DNA of 64,000 nucleotides from Chrysoperla carnea (taxonomy: Eukaryota; Arthropoda; Insecta; Neuroptera; Chrysopidae): assembly GCF_905475395.1 (NCBI RefSeq), contig NC_058337.1, positions 129,973,960 through 130,037,959 on the forward strand, written 5' to 3'. A program made the position numbers and the translations under genes. Positions 21,248 through 32,899 of this stretch are shown piece after piece. Position 1 is the stretch's first letter. Every line of letters begins with the position of its first letter. The notes below the pieces were generated by a model. That model was not told the DNA's origin. It was given only the letters and a program-made list of their open reading frames with translations, and ran no database searches.

Positions 21248-23791
21248 TCACGCAGTTGGATTCGTAATATCAATTGGAGCATCACGATTTCGTTGTAAAT
21301 ACGGCCGTAATCGTGCATAAACATTAGCCTTACGTATCTGATAAATCGTAAAATATGTACAATACCCAACTAAAACAACTATTAACAATGTATTAATAAT
21401 TCCAACACGATTTAATCGATCATTCACCATTTGTAAATCATCTTGCATATGATCAATTTGATCCATTATATCAATACTCGATGGTGTTGTAAATGGTACA
21501 GGAGGACCTGGATTAGGGATATTTTTACATACATCATCCCCAAGTTCTTGAACTAGTTCCACACGATACGTAGAATTATCACATAAAATTCCATTTATAT
21601 TCGGTGAACTTCGATCTGGATTAATTGGATCAAAATTAATATGTAACGCACTTAAATGCTTTATAATCATTAATAATCGATCACATGACCAATTATTATT
21701 CTCTAATTGGATTCTCTTTAAGTTTCGACTAAAATAACAAGTTAAAGTTTCGATGTTAATATCCGTAAATTTATTTTTTCGTAAATCCAAATGTTGAAGA
21801 CTATTTAATGGTTCCAAGTGTGTATAATTTAAAACTTGTAAATTATTATTCGATAAATTTAACTCCGTTAACTCTGATAGTGATTCAAATGCATTAACAT
21901 GTATTGATGTTAAATTATTATTCATTAAATTTAATTTTAGCAAAGTATTTGGTAAAATATATTCATCTAAAAATGTTAAATAATTATTACTTAAATCTAA
22001 ATAATTTAATTGTATTAAACCAAAGAATGCATTATGTTCAATTTGTTGTATATTAAAATTCGTTAAATTTAATTGTTTAATATTTGATAAACCGTTAAAT
22101 GTTCGTGTTTTTAACGTTAATAATTTCATTTGTGGTAAATAAATTTCATTTAATTTAAATAAACCATAAAATACATCAGATTTTAATAATAAAATCGGAT
22201 TAAAACGTAAATCTAATTTTTGTAAATTATCTAAACCCGAAAATGTTTTTGAATTTAATATTTCAATTGAATTTGATGTTAAATTTAATGATTGTAAGTT
22301 CTTTAAACCATAAAATGCTTCTGTATTTAAATATTTAATGGAACAATTCGTTAAAGATAAATTTGTTATCGAACTTAAACCATCAAAAAATCCTTTTTCG
22401 ATATTATGATATACTTTCGATGGTAATTTTAACGTTTCTAAAGAACTTAACGATTGAAAAGCACCGATTTCGATACTCGTTAAAGATGGATTATTTGTAA
22501 TATCTAAATATTTCAATTGTTTTAAATCATCGGTAAAAACACTTTTCGAAATACTAATAATTTCATTATTTGTTAAAATTAAATTTTCTAAATTAATTAA
22601 ACCAGTAAAAGAATTTTTATCTAAAATTTGTATACCTAAATTATCTAAATTTAAATTTTTTAGCTGGGATAAACCTAAAAATGAATTAGAATTTATTATT
22701 CGAATATTATTATTCGAAACGTAGAATTCATCGACAAAAGTTTGTTGGAAAAATGCTTTTGGTGTGAATTGTTTTAATCCCGTATTATTTAAATCTAAAA
22801 TTTTTAAATTTTCTAAACCTTTAAAAGTTTGTTCATGGTATGTTTGTAAATTATTATTTGATAAATTTAATAATTTTAAATTTAATAAATTTTCAAATGC
22901 AAAATCTGATATTGTTTCAATTTGATTATTTTGTACATTTAATTCAACTAAATTATTTTCGATATTTGTAAATAATGAATTATTTATTGTTTTAATATCA
23001 TTATTTTCTAAGTTAATTACTTCGATATTTGGAATATTTTCGAAACATTTATCTTCTAAAATTCGAATATGATTATTATTTAAATATAAGTGTGTTAAAC
23101 TTTTTAAACCATTTAAAAAGTTACTTGGAAGTATTTCAAATTTATTGTTGGTTAAATTTAATATTTCTACATTATCTAATGATTCAAAACAATTTGGCTC
23201 AAAATTAACAATTTTTAAATTTGATAAATCTAAATATTGAACGTCTTTTAAACCATTAAACATGTTTGATTTTAATAATGTAAAATCATTATGATCAATT
23301 TTTAAATGTTGTAAATTTGTTAAATTCTGAAATGTATTTAATTCAATATTTGTTAAACTATTAAATGATAAATCTAAAACTTGTAAATTTGTTAAATTGT
23401 TAAATGTTAAATTTGTTAAAGTTTTTAATTCGTTATTATTTAAATATAATTCTTTTAACTTAGGTAATTCCATAAATGCATTATTTTCAACCAGGTTTAT
23501 TTGATTCCCTTCAAAACTTAATATTTGCAAGGCTGTTAAATTTAAACCGTAGAATGCATGTGGTGGAATTTTTGGTAAGTTACTGTTGATAAAATGAACC
23601 GTATGTATATCACGATAATACGTTTTTGAAAATGATTTAAATATATCCAATGTTGCTTTGTCACATATTATAAATCCAATTTCGAATTCGGAACATTGTG
23701 GGGCGTCATTTAATGATGTTGCTGGCTGGAAAAACAATGCCAAAACGTAGCCAAGGAAGATAGGTAAGCGTAGATTTCGTAGATTTTTCAT
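21248..23791 (-). CDS. Leucine-rich repeat single-pass membrane protein
   Basis: One uninterrupted frame of 847 residues. A signal peptide (about 1-26, hydrophobic LPIFLGYVLALFF) is followed by a Cys-containing cap and about 27 LRRs of mostly 24 residues with the pattern LxxLxLxxNxIxxIxxxxFxxLxx. A C-terminal cap starts at NNNWSCD with Cys near the end (VCKN). A short heptad-like segment (DQIDHMQDDLQMVNDRL), one transmembrane helix (about 798-819) and a 28-residue cytoplasmic tail ending ITNPTA complete it. Many Asn-X-Ser/Thr sites occur. The layout is that of insect extracellular LRR receptors or adhesion proteins; there is no TIR domain, so it is not a Toll receptor, and I do not recognise a named orthologue. 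Directly upstream of the ATG, 'gtttgtttcag' is a splice acceptor, so a 5' UTR exon lies further up. Confidence 0.92.
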   Translation of the reverse strand: MKNLRNLRLPIFLGYVLALFFQPATSLNDAPQCSEFEIGFIICDKATLDIFKSFSKTYYRDIHTVHFINSNLPKIPPHAFYGLNLTALQILSFEGNQINLVENNAFMELPKLKELYLNNNELKTLTNLTFNNLTNLQVLDLSFNSLTNIELNTFQNLTNLQHLKIDHNDFTLLKSNMFNGLKDVQYLDLSNLKIVNFEPNCFESLDNVEILNLTNNKFEILPSNFLNGLKSLTHLYLNNNHIRILEDKCFENIPNIEVINLENNDIKTINNSLFTNIENNLVELNVQNNQIETISDFAFENLLNLKLLNLSNNNLQTYHEQTFKGLENLKILDLNNTGLKQFTPKAFFQQTFVDEFYVSNNNIRIINSNSFLGLSQLKNLNLDNLGIQILDKNSFTGLINLENLILTNNEIISISKSVFTDDLKQLKYLDITNNPSLTSIEIGAFQSLSSLETLKLPSKVYHNIEKGFFDGLSSITNLSLTNCSIKYLNTEAFYGLKNLQSLNLTSNSIEILNSKTFSGLDNLQKLDLRFNPILLLKSDVFYGLFKLNEIYLPQMKLLTLKTRTFNGLSNIKQLNLTNFNIQQIEHNAFFGLIQLNYLDLSNNYLTFLDEYILPNTLLKLNLMNNNLTSIHVNAFESLSELTELNLSNNNLQVLNYTHLEPLNSLQHLDLRKNKFTDINIETLTCYFSRNLKRIQLENNNWSCDRLLMIIKHLSALHINFDPINPDRSSPNINGILCDNSTYRVELVQELGDDVCKNIPNPGPPVPFTTPSSIDIMDQIDHMQDDLQMVNDRLNRVGIINTLLIVVLVGYCTYFTIYQIRKANVYARLRPYLQRNRDAPIDITNPTA

Positions 23792-23811
23792 TTTATATCT
23801 GAAACAAACAA

Positions 23812-24053
23812 AAAGTTAAATTTTTATTACTTTAGCATAATTTAGTTGAAAAAGTTGCAAATAACTATTTAAAATATGTGCTGGATTATTAACTTCCCAA
23901 CTTAGGGAAGTTCTTGTTGATTACTGTTTTTGGCGCAAGATAAAACCGATATATGCCATAAATTGATTTTCATTGTTCAGACTTGTTTTGGTTTTTTGAC
24001 ATGTATTTTTGGTGTTGGTGCAGGGAAGGTCAACACCAAAAATGTAAAAGTTC
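23812..24053. other. Region upstream of LRR gene
   Basis: It should contain intron or 5' UTR of the LRR gene on the minus strand. No first exon or core promoter could be assigned. Confidence 0.35.
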
Positions 24054-24250
24054 CATATCAAAGTATACTAATTTTAGTACCAAGTTTGTAACGCTTAGAA
24101 ATATTGATGATTTAACAAAATTTTGTTATCGGTTATCATAAAAAGGTTTTTGTCCGCCTGTCCCTCCGTCATATTATATATATTTTTATAGCGGGCTCAG
24201 GACGTAAAAAGTGAGTTCGGGTTCGTAAATGAGTTCGTCAATTGGTCATA
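24054..24250 (-). repeat. Rep-A dispersed repeat, diverged 3' fragment
   Basis: Reads as the reverse strand of the family: 'agtaccaagtttgtaacgct', then a shortened middle, then 'caggacgtaaaaagtgag' and 'cgtaaatgagttcgtcaatt'. Much more diverged than the full copies. Confidence 0.65.
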
Positions 24251-24322
24251 CACAGAAATCAGGATTGACGGAGTTGTTTACATCCCAGATCGGATACCCG
24301 AGTTCGAGCCCCAGCTTCTGTG
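24251..24322 (+). other. tRNA-like 72-mer, probable tRNA pseudogene or SINE head
   Basis: The 72 nt segment starts CACAGAA and ends TTCTGTG, a perfect 7 bp acceptor-like stem, and contains GAGTTCGAGCCCC resembling a B box. The D, anticodon and T stems do not pair convincingly. It sits directly after a Rep-A fragment. A functional tRNA is unlikely. Confidence 0.25.
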
Positions 24323-24655
24323 TAATTTTCTCGTTTCTTTCTATTTGTTCAAACGAAAATACGTAATGAGCGTTTTCCATTGAAGTGGTATAGTCTTACA
24401 TTCAAATGTTTAGTGGTATAATGTGTTAATATAACAAAAGTTATTCAAATTATCATATAGAGAGACTTTGATTTATTTAAGTACACAAAATATTGAAATA
24501 AAAATAAAAAGTTTATTTTCATATTAAAAATACCTAAATAATGATTTTGCTTGTAACAATTATTTAAACAAATGGAGTATAAAATGTAAAAAACTTATTT
24601 TTCTGTAGTTTCTAACCATAAAAAATGAAATATTTAATAAAACATTTTTATTACA

Positions 24656-24930
24656 GTCAAACCTGGATAAGCGAGAGTTCAAGGGAGCACAATCTCATTC
24701 TCGTTTATAGAGTTCTCACTAACCCGAGTTTCTCGCTAATGCAGGTACATGGGCGGCTTTTCTCTCTTTTAGAGGTACGCAGCAATAACAAGCCACAGCA
24801 AGTACGAATGCAGTAAATATGTAATATGATTGTAGCTATAGTTCTTCCTAAATAATATAAATAAATAAAGCTCGACTGTCGCTTATAGAGGTATCGATGA
24901 GGGAAAAACGACTCGCTAATACAGGTTTTG
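24656..24930 (+). mobile_element. Pogo/Tigger-like MITE remnant
   Basis: It starts 'cagtcaaacctggataagcg', the style of terminal repeat seen in pogo/Tigger-related elements, and contains recurrent 'tctcgctaat', 'cgtttatagag' and 'gcttatagaggt' motifs. No clear right terminus and no reading frame. The related element at 53760-54050 ends in the complementary style. Confidence 0.4.
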
Positions 24931-26185
24931 GGAGCTTAAAATGACGGATTTTTCCAACGAAAATCTTTTTTATAGCTTTATAAAAATAGATCCAAAGATT
25001 GGAAAAATCTCTGGTATTTAGTTTGCAATTTATCAGGGATTTTATCTAAAATTCCAATTTATATAAAAACAATTTCACAATTATTTGAAAAATTGCAGAA
25101 AATTTATTTCCCAACGAATTTTTGTTTATTTGGATATCTTAATCTAATAAAAATTAAAATTATTAATATTGATAGTAGAATTTCGGAAGTAGGACTTTTA
25201 TTAGGAAATTTCCGCTTGTATAAGAACCTTTTTTCTAATTTCCGATATCTGTAATAGTTTTCGAGATATTTGCAAAAAACAAAATCCTCCTCGTATTTTT
25301 AATTAATTATTTATAAGCTTTGTAATTTTTTAAAGGCGAACTGGAACACTTACGCCCCATTTTGTATTTTTATAGCAGGCATAATCGTATTATTTTTCCT
25401 GACACGTTGTTTTTCCTGATACAGTAAATGCAATGATTTTTCATTTTAATGATAAATTTTATGATTTTATTAAATAAATCGGTAATAAAATTACGATTAT
25501 TAAAATAATTAAATGTTAATATTGAGAATTAAAAATTTTTTTTTTAATATCATTGACCGATAATTATTACTTTATATAACCAAACAAACTTTGGATGATT
25601 AATTGATATAATTTATTTATTAAAATCACTAGAGGATAATAAATCTAATATAAAACTTGTTTTCGCGTTTTTATTTTCATGCAAATTTATCTGATTTCAA
25701 TAAGTTCAACGTGATTTTTTATTTATTATTATTTTTTTTTTGTATAAAATTAATCATGAATTGAAAATAACAGTAAATAAATATATATGACGCATCAATT
25801 TTTATTCATCAGTTCGCAATATCTTAATCAGGTCTTTATCTCAATATTGGATGCAATGCTCGGACGTGCTCGGATAAGTTAATTTCTAGAAAAAGTGTTT
25901 CTTTTTTTTCCCAAATGATTTGATTTTGCTTAATTCTTTTTTATTATTTAAATTTAGTACTAAGAAAGATTCTATCTAGCGATAAACTCTATCTATCGAA
26001 AAGAACTATATGTATTATAGCTCGCATAGATACATAATGTTTAACGGAAATGTTGTTTACAATCTTGTAAACCATACACATATAGTCTAATCAAATTAAA
26101 TAGAATATCATGGTAATAAAAAAATTAATGCATCTTTGAAATTTTCCACAGTTGTTTATAAGGTTGTAAACAGTTTGTAAAAAAA
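24931..26185. other. AT-rich intergenic DNA, nothing recognised
   Basis: No gene, RNA gene or clear repeat was found; homopolymer runs and AT-rich low complexity dominate. Confidence 0.5.
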
Positions 26186-26460
26186 ACAGTGATGTATACG
26201 AACTACGGACTCAAGACCCAATTGACCTATGTTGCTTATTTACGAACTCGACCTCACTTTTTACGATCTGAGCACGCTGTAAAAATTTCAGCTAGATATA
26301 TCATTTCGTTTTTGAGTTATCGTGTTGGCAGACAGACAGACGATCGAAAATGAACTAATTAGGAGATTTTCTGAATACCTATACCATAATTTTATTAGTA
26401 TCATCAATATTTTTAAGCGTTGTAAACTTGGGGCTAAACTTATTATACCTTGATATATTT
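26186..26460 (+). repeat. Rep-A dispersed repeat, 5'-truncated copy
   Basis: Matches the family from 'aacagtgatgtatacg' through 'gacccaattgacctatg', 'cactttttacgatctgagca', 'cagacagacagacgatcg' to 'gggctaaacttattatacct', with a deletion of the block around 'gttctatctctaacggttta'. Confidence 0.75.
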
Positions 26461-26582
26461 CAAATTATAAAAAATAGGAAAACTATCGCAATTAAAAAAC
26501 AGGTATTGTTTACATTTTTTTTATTCGTAGCGCTGACATTTTAGAGATAAAATCGAATAAAAATTAACGTTTTCCTAGATTA

Positions 26583-26795
26583 GATTAGGCTTGATTCGAG
26601 TATCTGGCTTGAGGTGAGACATGCCGTTTTGATACAAAAAATGGATAGGCCCATTTCCGATTACTACACCAATAAGCATTTGGAGCTGTTTAAGATCATC
26701 AAGAGTGTTTTGCTGCCAACTGAATTCAGACCGGGGTCCATCTTCCCAAGGCAAGAGCAGGAAAATGATAGAGAAGATAATCTCGCAGTATAGTC
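26583..26795 (+). other. Coding-like segment of unknown origin
   Basis: A stop-free stretch of about 67 codons with clearly higher GC than its surroundings, ending in TAG near 26794. Readable pieces are SIWLEVRHAVLIQKMDRPIS, KHLELFKIIKSVLLPTEFRP and RQEQENDREDNLAV. It has no Met near its start and no obvious downstream partner exon. Candidates are an exon of an unrecognised gene, a gene fragment, or a piece of transposon coding sequence. I do not recognise the family. Confidence 0.3.
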
Positions 26796-28469
26796 CAGAA
26801 TTTTACATAATCCAAGAACATTAATGTCGAAATCTTTTTTTTAATGGAATTTTTTTCACGATTACATAACTTCGTACAAGGAAATAAATTAATATTAAAA
26901 TTTAATTCAAGATTTGATGATTTACGTTGGGGTTTTTTTAAATTTGGTTAATTTTATTTGTTTTAAAATTGGATAAAAATACGTTCATTTAAATGTTTTA
27001 TAATACAAGGCTATTTAAAATCTAAAAAAATAACAATTTTTTTGATAATTCATTCAAAGTTTCCCAATGATTAGAATACGTAAAAATGTATTGTTACACA
27101 CTTATTTTTATGAATATTAAAATAAATAATTGATACAATTTATTTTTTTAATTTGTTTAATCATTTTTTTTTATATTATTATTTGAAATTTAAACGCTTT
27201 CTAAATAAAAGTGTATTATTGGTTTTATGTAAATATTTAATATAATTTATTTTATTTATAATATATTGTTAACAAAAAATGTTAAATAATAAATTGCATT
27301 CAACATTAATGTAATTATTAACTCAAGTGAATTAATATTTAAGATTCTTTTATCAAATAACATACGTTATCATGCGGATTGATTCCAAGCTGATAGCAGA
27401 AAAAACGATTCTAGGAATTTGCTTTTAAATTCGATTACGTCAGTAAAAAAACGAAGGTGAAGAAAGCTAAGCAGAAAGAAATTTACTTTGCTTAACAAAG
27501 TAACTTAATCATTATGGTTATTTAGAGGTAGCTTAACATAAACTTGAAATTTTGTGGAAGCGATGGGAAATGTATTTATTGAACTGTCATTTGAAAAGAT
27601 ACTTAATGCATACTTAGACTGCAACTCGTTCAAATTTATTTATTGAAGTGAAGCTTCTTTACACACATCAATGAAAAAAGAAATACAGATAGTGAATCGG
27701 TAAAAGTACGTGATGTAATCGCATTGGAATTTTACGAAACTTGAAACTCAACCCAATTTATTTTTCTTGCCTTATATTAAGAAAAATTCCAATTTCCATT
27801 CACAGGTGGCGATTGTGTTCTAAAATTTAGCAATAGTTTTATATCCCATTCACAGATGGCAATTTATTCCCATTTTACATAATCAATTATAAATTTTTAA
27901 AATTTATATATATTTTACTGGCGCTATAGATTTTTGTAAAACTTGAAAATTCAGTGTTTTTTTTTTTTGCTATTAGAAATGGATGGTTTGACCCATTTTA
28001 TTTAACTGTGACTCGTTTTGATCGGATTTTTCATAATTTTCATTTGAGTGAATTTTGCCACTCTTTTCCAAGTTTTTTTCTCGCCATTAACAATTTTAGA
28101 ACGTAGATCAAGTCTTCTTCCTCTGAAATTGAAACTTGGTCACATTTTGCATAGAATACAAACTATGAATGTTGAAATAATGTCTGTTTAGTTTGCATCG
28201 ATGAAACATAAATACCTGTTTCATACAAATTTCGAAAGTAAAAAAATTTTGAAACTACTGTTTTAATTTAATTATTTCTAAATTTTATAAAAATTTATGA
28301 CTCTTACCAAGGGGGAGGGACTTTCACAAATGTGACCACCAGTGACAAAAATAGGGGAGGGAATAAAAAATCATAAATCATAAATTGTAATTTATGGATG
28401 GTCCCTTACGAGTGATGAAAATTGTGATTTAGATATACAACTTTCTTGTACATTTTTATATTAGAATAA
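26796..28469. other. AT-rich intergenic DNA, nothing recognised
   Basis: No exon, RNA gene or strong repeat was found. A short imperfect repetition of 'cccattcacagatggca' occurs near 27797 and 27846. Confidence 0.5.
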
Positions 28470-28800
28470 TAATGGGGTTTAACTTTCGTTTTTCAGATAT
28501 CCATCTATAACAGAGGCCACCCACATCATTATTTTTAATTTTTATTTTACTTTAAACTATAACATCCATATGTACACAATTAACTTTATGATGTGGTAGA
28601 AATCGGTTACTTCGCGCTTATCTAATCGACGACAATGTGATCAATTTACAATCCCATTAATTATAATTATAGCTGCCGTTGCCTGGATTCGCCAGACTTC
28701 CGCTGCTTGGATTCGGCCCCGCAACCTCCCAGTCAGTAGCAAATCGTTTAAAGTCGATTTCGCTTTAGCCCACACGACCACTGAGTCGGTTTTTTTAAAT
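28470..28800 (-). mobile_element. tRNA-headed SINE
   Basis: On the minus strand the head near 28800-28690 has an A-box-like 'tggtcgtgtgggctaaag' and a B-box-like 'gttgcggggccgaatcc'. The body continues to a tail shared with the SINE at 53385-53610: 'gatgtgggtggcctctgt', then 'aggttaaa'-like sequence and CCCCATTATTATT. The head of this copy differs from that at 53385, so the two are related through the tail. Confidence 0.6.
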
Positions 28801-28810
28801 TATACGAAAG

Positions 28811-29445
28811 GAATCTGTTTAAATATCAATAGACTTTTTCAGTTAAAATGTCCAGTAAACTTCCGCTACGGTTATTCTCTTAAACTTATTTAGCCCACGG
28901 CATTTCAGTTGGTGACACGTGAAATCAAAAACAATTGATCAAACATTTGAAAATAATACGTCAATGTTTGGCATATCATAGTTGAATGAAGGCCATGTGC
29001 ATACGACAAAATTTATTTATAAAAATTCGACATTATTTTCCATAATTTTTCAATAAAATTATCATAATAAAAACTTTTAGTATTATTAATATTTTGTTCT
29101 TTGTGGTTTTGTATAAATTTTTAAAACAACTTTAAGATTGATTATACTTAGAAGAATATACTTAGCTAACCAATTTACATCGCGATCTTATTTTCCCAAG
29201 GATATTTTACAAATTCACCTTGATTTTTATCAAATTTCCACAGTTTTGTTTTGAAACTTACAGCCAACATTTCCAGCGATTTAAGTTTGTACAATAAACA
29301 AGGGAAAAGTTACTACAAAAATAATATTAATTTGCATAAAAAAATAAATAACATATGCGTAATTCATATTTGTAAGCTGGTGATATCAGTAGCCGTCATA
29401 TTTTACATATTTATCGTGTAATCAGTCTTGTTAGTAATCGTTGCA
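28811..29445. other. AT-rich intergenic DNA, nothing recognised
   Basis: No gene or RNA gene was seen. A phrase near 29270 ('tttccagcgatttaagtttg') recurs in direct orientation near 29982, flanking the foldback element. Confidence 0.45.
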
Positions 29446-29847
29446 CAAATAATGGTCTGGGAGCTGACTGCAAAATCACTTGACCCATCGGTAACTTGCT
29501 CAAACTTTGTAAAAAAACGGTGGTCAAACTCGTAAAAACAATGGGCTATGGCAATGGGTTGGCAACCTTTCTTTAATGGTTGCCATATTTTATCCACAAA
29601 GTTGACCCTTCAACCCTATTATTTCTTGAAGAAAAAATTGGAAGCTATAACTTCACGTGAAAATTACCTAGTTACCTTACGGGTATCCCAATATGACATT
29701 ACAAATTTCCTCCTTAATTCCCCGGTTTGGTAGGGTTGCCATAGTCCATCGTTTTTACGGATTTGATTACCGCTTTACTACAAAGTTTTAGCCGGTTACC
29801 GATGGGTCAAGTGATTTTACAGTACGCCCCCGGACCATAATATGGTG
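29446..29847. mobile_element. Foldback element with ~110 bp imperfect inverted arms
   Basis: The left arm (about 29446-29560) contains 'aaaatcacttgacccatcgg' and the right arm (about 29735-29847) its complement 'ccgatgggtcaagtgatttt'. Pairing continues through 'aactttgta' and 'gtaaaaacaatgggctatgg'. The loop is about 175 bp without coding content. Arms are diverged, so it is older than the element at 10101. Confidence 0.65.
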
Positions 29848-31447
29848 TTATAAAATATAGCGTGTCAGGCAAAGACATCCTTTCACTCATGTGGACACTT
29901 TTCGGAAATGCTTCCAATCCAACCTCGACACCTTTTACCGCCCTTGGACGTTGATTTATTTTCAGATCTGCGTGTATCATCATTTACAGCGATTTAATTT
30001 GTAGGTACAATACACCAGGGAATACAGAAACAAGTTTTTCGTTACTAATAAATTAATATTATTAATTCAGATGAAAAAATAATTAAGATAAATTATAAAA
30101 AAACTGATTATATAACACAGATTTAACAAAAAAAATTAAAATAAAAAAACAAGTGTAATAATAATTTTAACTGACACGAAGAATGTTTAGCTTCACTGAC
30201 TATCAATTTTATGAATCTAAATTGAAAGTAAAAATTTATTTGTATTAGAAAAATGTAATAAACTTTTTATAATTTATTATAAACATTTTATTTTCATTGT
30301 TTTTTTTCAATTGTATTGGAAAATTAATGTGTGTGGTAAAAACTTATTTCCAGTAATTTTATTACAATTATTTTATTTTTGTTTAGGTGTTACGTATTGT
30401 TTATTTTATAAATAAGTCGCTCATTTGGCGTACAATGCAAATTGCTTAATCAATTTCTTTAGATATTAGAAAATAATTAAAAGGGCTTCTTATTTAAAAA
30501 AAAAATAAATGCAAAAAATTAAAAACTGGACTGCGATAAACAGTTGAAAAAAAGTCTAGTAGCTTACGATTTTAACAATTATTGAGAAAATATTTGAGCC
30601 GGTATAGATTTTAATGGGCCCAGACTGTTAAAATCGCTTTGTTTAATACTGAACTTGTTTTATCTTTTCAGTTTTTATTTAACGCAGACGGTTTTTTAAA
30701 TTTATTATTTTATTTTACACTTTTAAACATATAAAATATACATTTTTGTAATCACCTTTTAATTTCCTTTATTTTGATACCCTACTCGATAGGTTATTAG
30801 TTTATTTTTTTTTATTAACTTATTACTTTTTCGCACCAAAAATCTGCAATTATGTTATTTTAACATCTATCTCAGAACACTTGGGATTTTTAGACTAATT
30901 TTAAACGATACCTCATCTGTCGAAAACCATCTAGCCGTTTGAAAAATATTACCCTTCCTCGGCAGTCGTATAAAAAGTAAAATCAAAAAATTTTAGGTTG
31001 AAAATATGAACTTTCATTTAACCTCTTTGAAGAGCTTAAAGTTACAAAAAGCCACTTTGAAGAGCTTAAAGTTAAAAGTTGAATTTATAACGGCATCAAG
31101 TATCCAGAATAGCAAATGCATAAATAAATTCAAAGCACCTATTGAATAAGAGGTATAAATTTCGGACTATGACCGATGTAATCTTATTGAATTTATTCTT
31201 GAAAAATCTGAATTTTTAATATTAGTCAGAAAATTGGAGGTATTCGATCGCATGTTATATAAATAAATTTAGTTTGGCTCAAATTAAAAATGCATTATAC
31301 AGCTGATGTAAAATTTAAACTTAACGCATCTTCAAATTTAATAAAAAGCAATAATAACTACTTACAATAAACCATTTTTAAGTTTTTAATTTTAATTAAA
31401 TCATTTTATTCAATTTTAATCATCGAAAAAATTATAAATTCAAGCAA
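29848..31447. other. AT-rich intergenic DNA, nothing recognised
   Basis: Nothing supported on either strand. A small direct repeat 'ctttgaagagcttaaagtta' occurs near 31025 and 31054. Confidence 0.5.
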
Positions 31448-31950
31448 ACTTTATTTATTTTTTTATGAATGAAAATAAAAATTAAAAAAAATTTTAAAAA
31501 CCTTGATAACACTCGCGAATTAAAGATAGAACACGAATTATTTAGAATTAAAACATAAATAAAATTTGAAATATTTGAATAAACTCTAATCAACGATATA
31601 AATATATCTAATATAGGATATTTCGATTTTTGCCCCAATTTCCTAGATGTCAGCAAATTTACAACAAATAAAATACACAATAAGAGTATAATAATTAGGA
31701 TTAGCTATTTCCTACTGATGATGATTACTTAGTAGCCGAATTACCCATTTATATAATACAAAACTTGATCGCGGAAATTGGGGCAAAAATTGAAATTTTG
31801 AATTCTAATCAATGAATAAAAAATAATTTAAGTAATTTTTACCTTTTATTTTATGAATGAAAAATTTATAATTCCAAAAGTTTAAAATCCTTGATAAAAT
31901 CGCATATTAATATTTAAACAAAAATAATTAAAACATAAATAATAAACAAT
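31448..31950. repeat. Diverged direct repeats enclosing a 27 bp inverted repeat
   Basis: About 110 bp at 31448-31570 ('tttatgaatgaaaataaaaa ... ccttgataacactcgc ... aattaaaacataaat') recurs at about 31843-31950 ('ttatgaatgaaaaatttata ... ccttgataaaatcgca ... attaaaacataaataa'). Between them, 'cgatttttgccccaatttcc' (near 31625) pairs with 'ggaaattggggcaaaaattg' (near 31775). The arrangement resembles an old mobile element or local duplication. Confidence 0.5.
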
Positions 31951-32449
31951 AATTTTGTTTTTTAAAATCAACTTTTTTTTTTGAAATTCAAAGCGTAACA
32001 AACAACACTAGATACACACCAGTTATACAAAGTGGAAAAACAAATTATTATTAAGTGCTATTGATGCTTGAACTCAACATAACTACCTCTACAATAAGTA
32101 GTATAAAGTGTGCTTGGCTGTTGATTCCATTCAGAATCAAGTGAAGCTATTTACCTGTGTTGATTATAACCAAATATAAATAAAAATACATGTTGTCAAT
32201 TTAATATGGATTCCATATCTTGATTATATGATACAGTTAAAATTGATTAATCAGGAGATACAGTAATAGACCGGGAGGCAGAAGGGGTGTCTTGTTAATT
32301 GATTAATACATACTGGAAACTTCGTGAGTGGCTTCCTTTTGGCGAGTCTACTAAACTTCTCTCTATGTCTTTTTTTTTTTAAAGTGCTGCATATTTAAGC
32401 TATCGGTCTGAAAACGAAGCGAGATAACATTAATAATTATTAAAAAATA

Positions 32450-32635
32450 GGGGATAATCCGAATGTCGAATTGGCCATATTACCAATAAAAGTGTAAAGC
32501 TAGACTTGATACCATGACAAAATTTGAAAATGAAATTAAAATTGATTAAAAAACGAAGAAGTTACCCAAAAGGGACTCACGAAGTTTCAAGTTCGTACTA
32601 ATCATTGAACAAAGTATCCTTTCTGTCCCAGGGTC
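32450..32635 (-). repeat. Dispersed repeat (Rep-E), copy 1
   Basis: On the minus strand it reads 'ttcttcgttttttaatcaat', 'ttcaaattttgtcatggtat' and 'ggtaatatggccaattcgac'. The same order is seen on the plus strand at 37320-37480. A related 'attggaattttagctaccct ... atcaataaaagatgcaaaac' follows near 32725, perhaps a partial second unit. Confidence 0.5.
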
Positions 32636-32899
32636 TGTTAAAATAGCCTAAATTGGGATCTGGACGCTACTCGAGCTATGTTTATTATGAAAGTAAAAAT
32701 TTAACGATTTTTTTTTGGTCACACAATTGGAATTTTAGCTACCCTGTTCATATTATCAATAAAAGATGCAAAACTGAAACAAAACAGATAATTGGAGTCA
32801 GGACCTTACATATTGCTCTTCTATCCAGTTTTTCTAATGGGTCCGTGTCGTCTTCTTTGGTCTTTTATCAAATTCCATGATTTACCTGTCATTTTAAAG

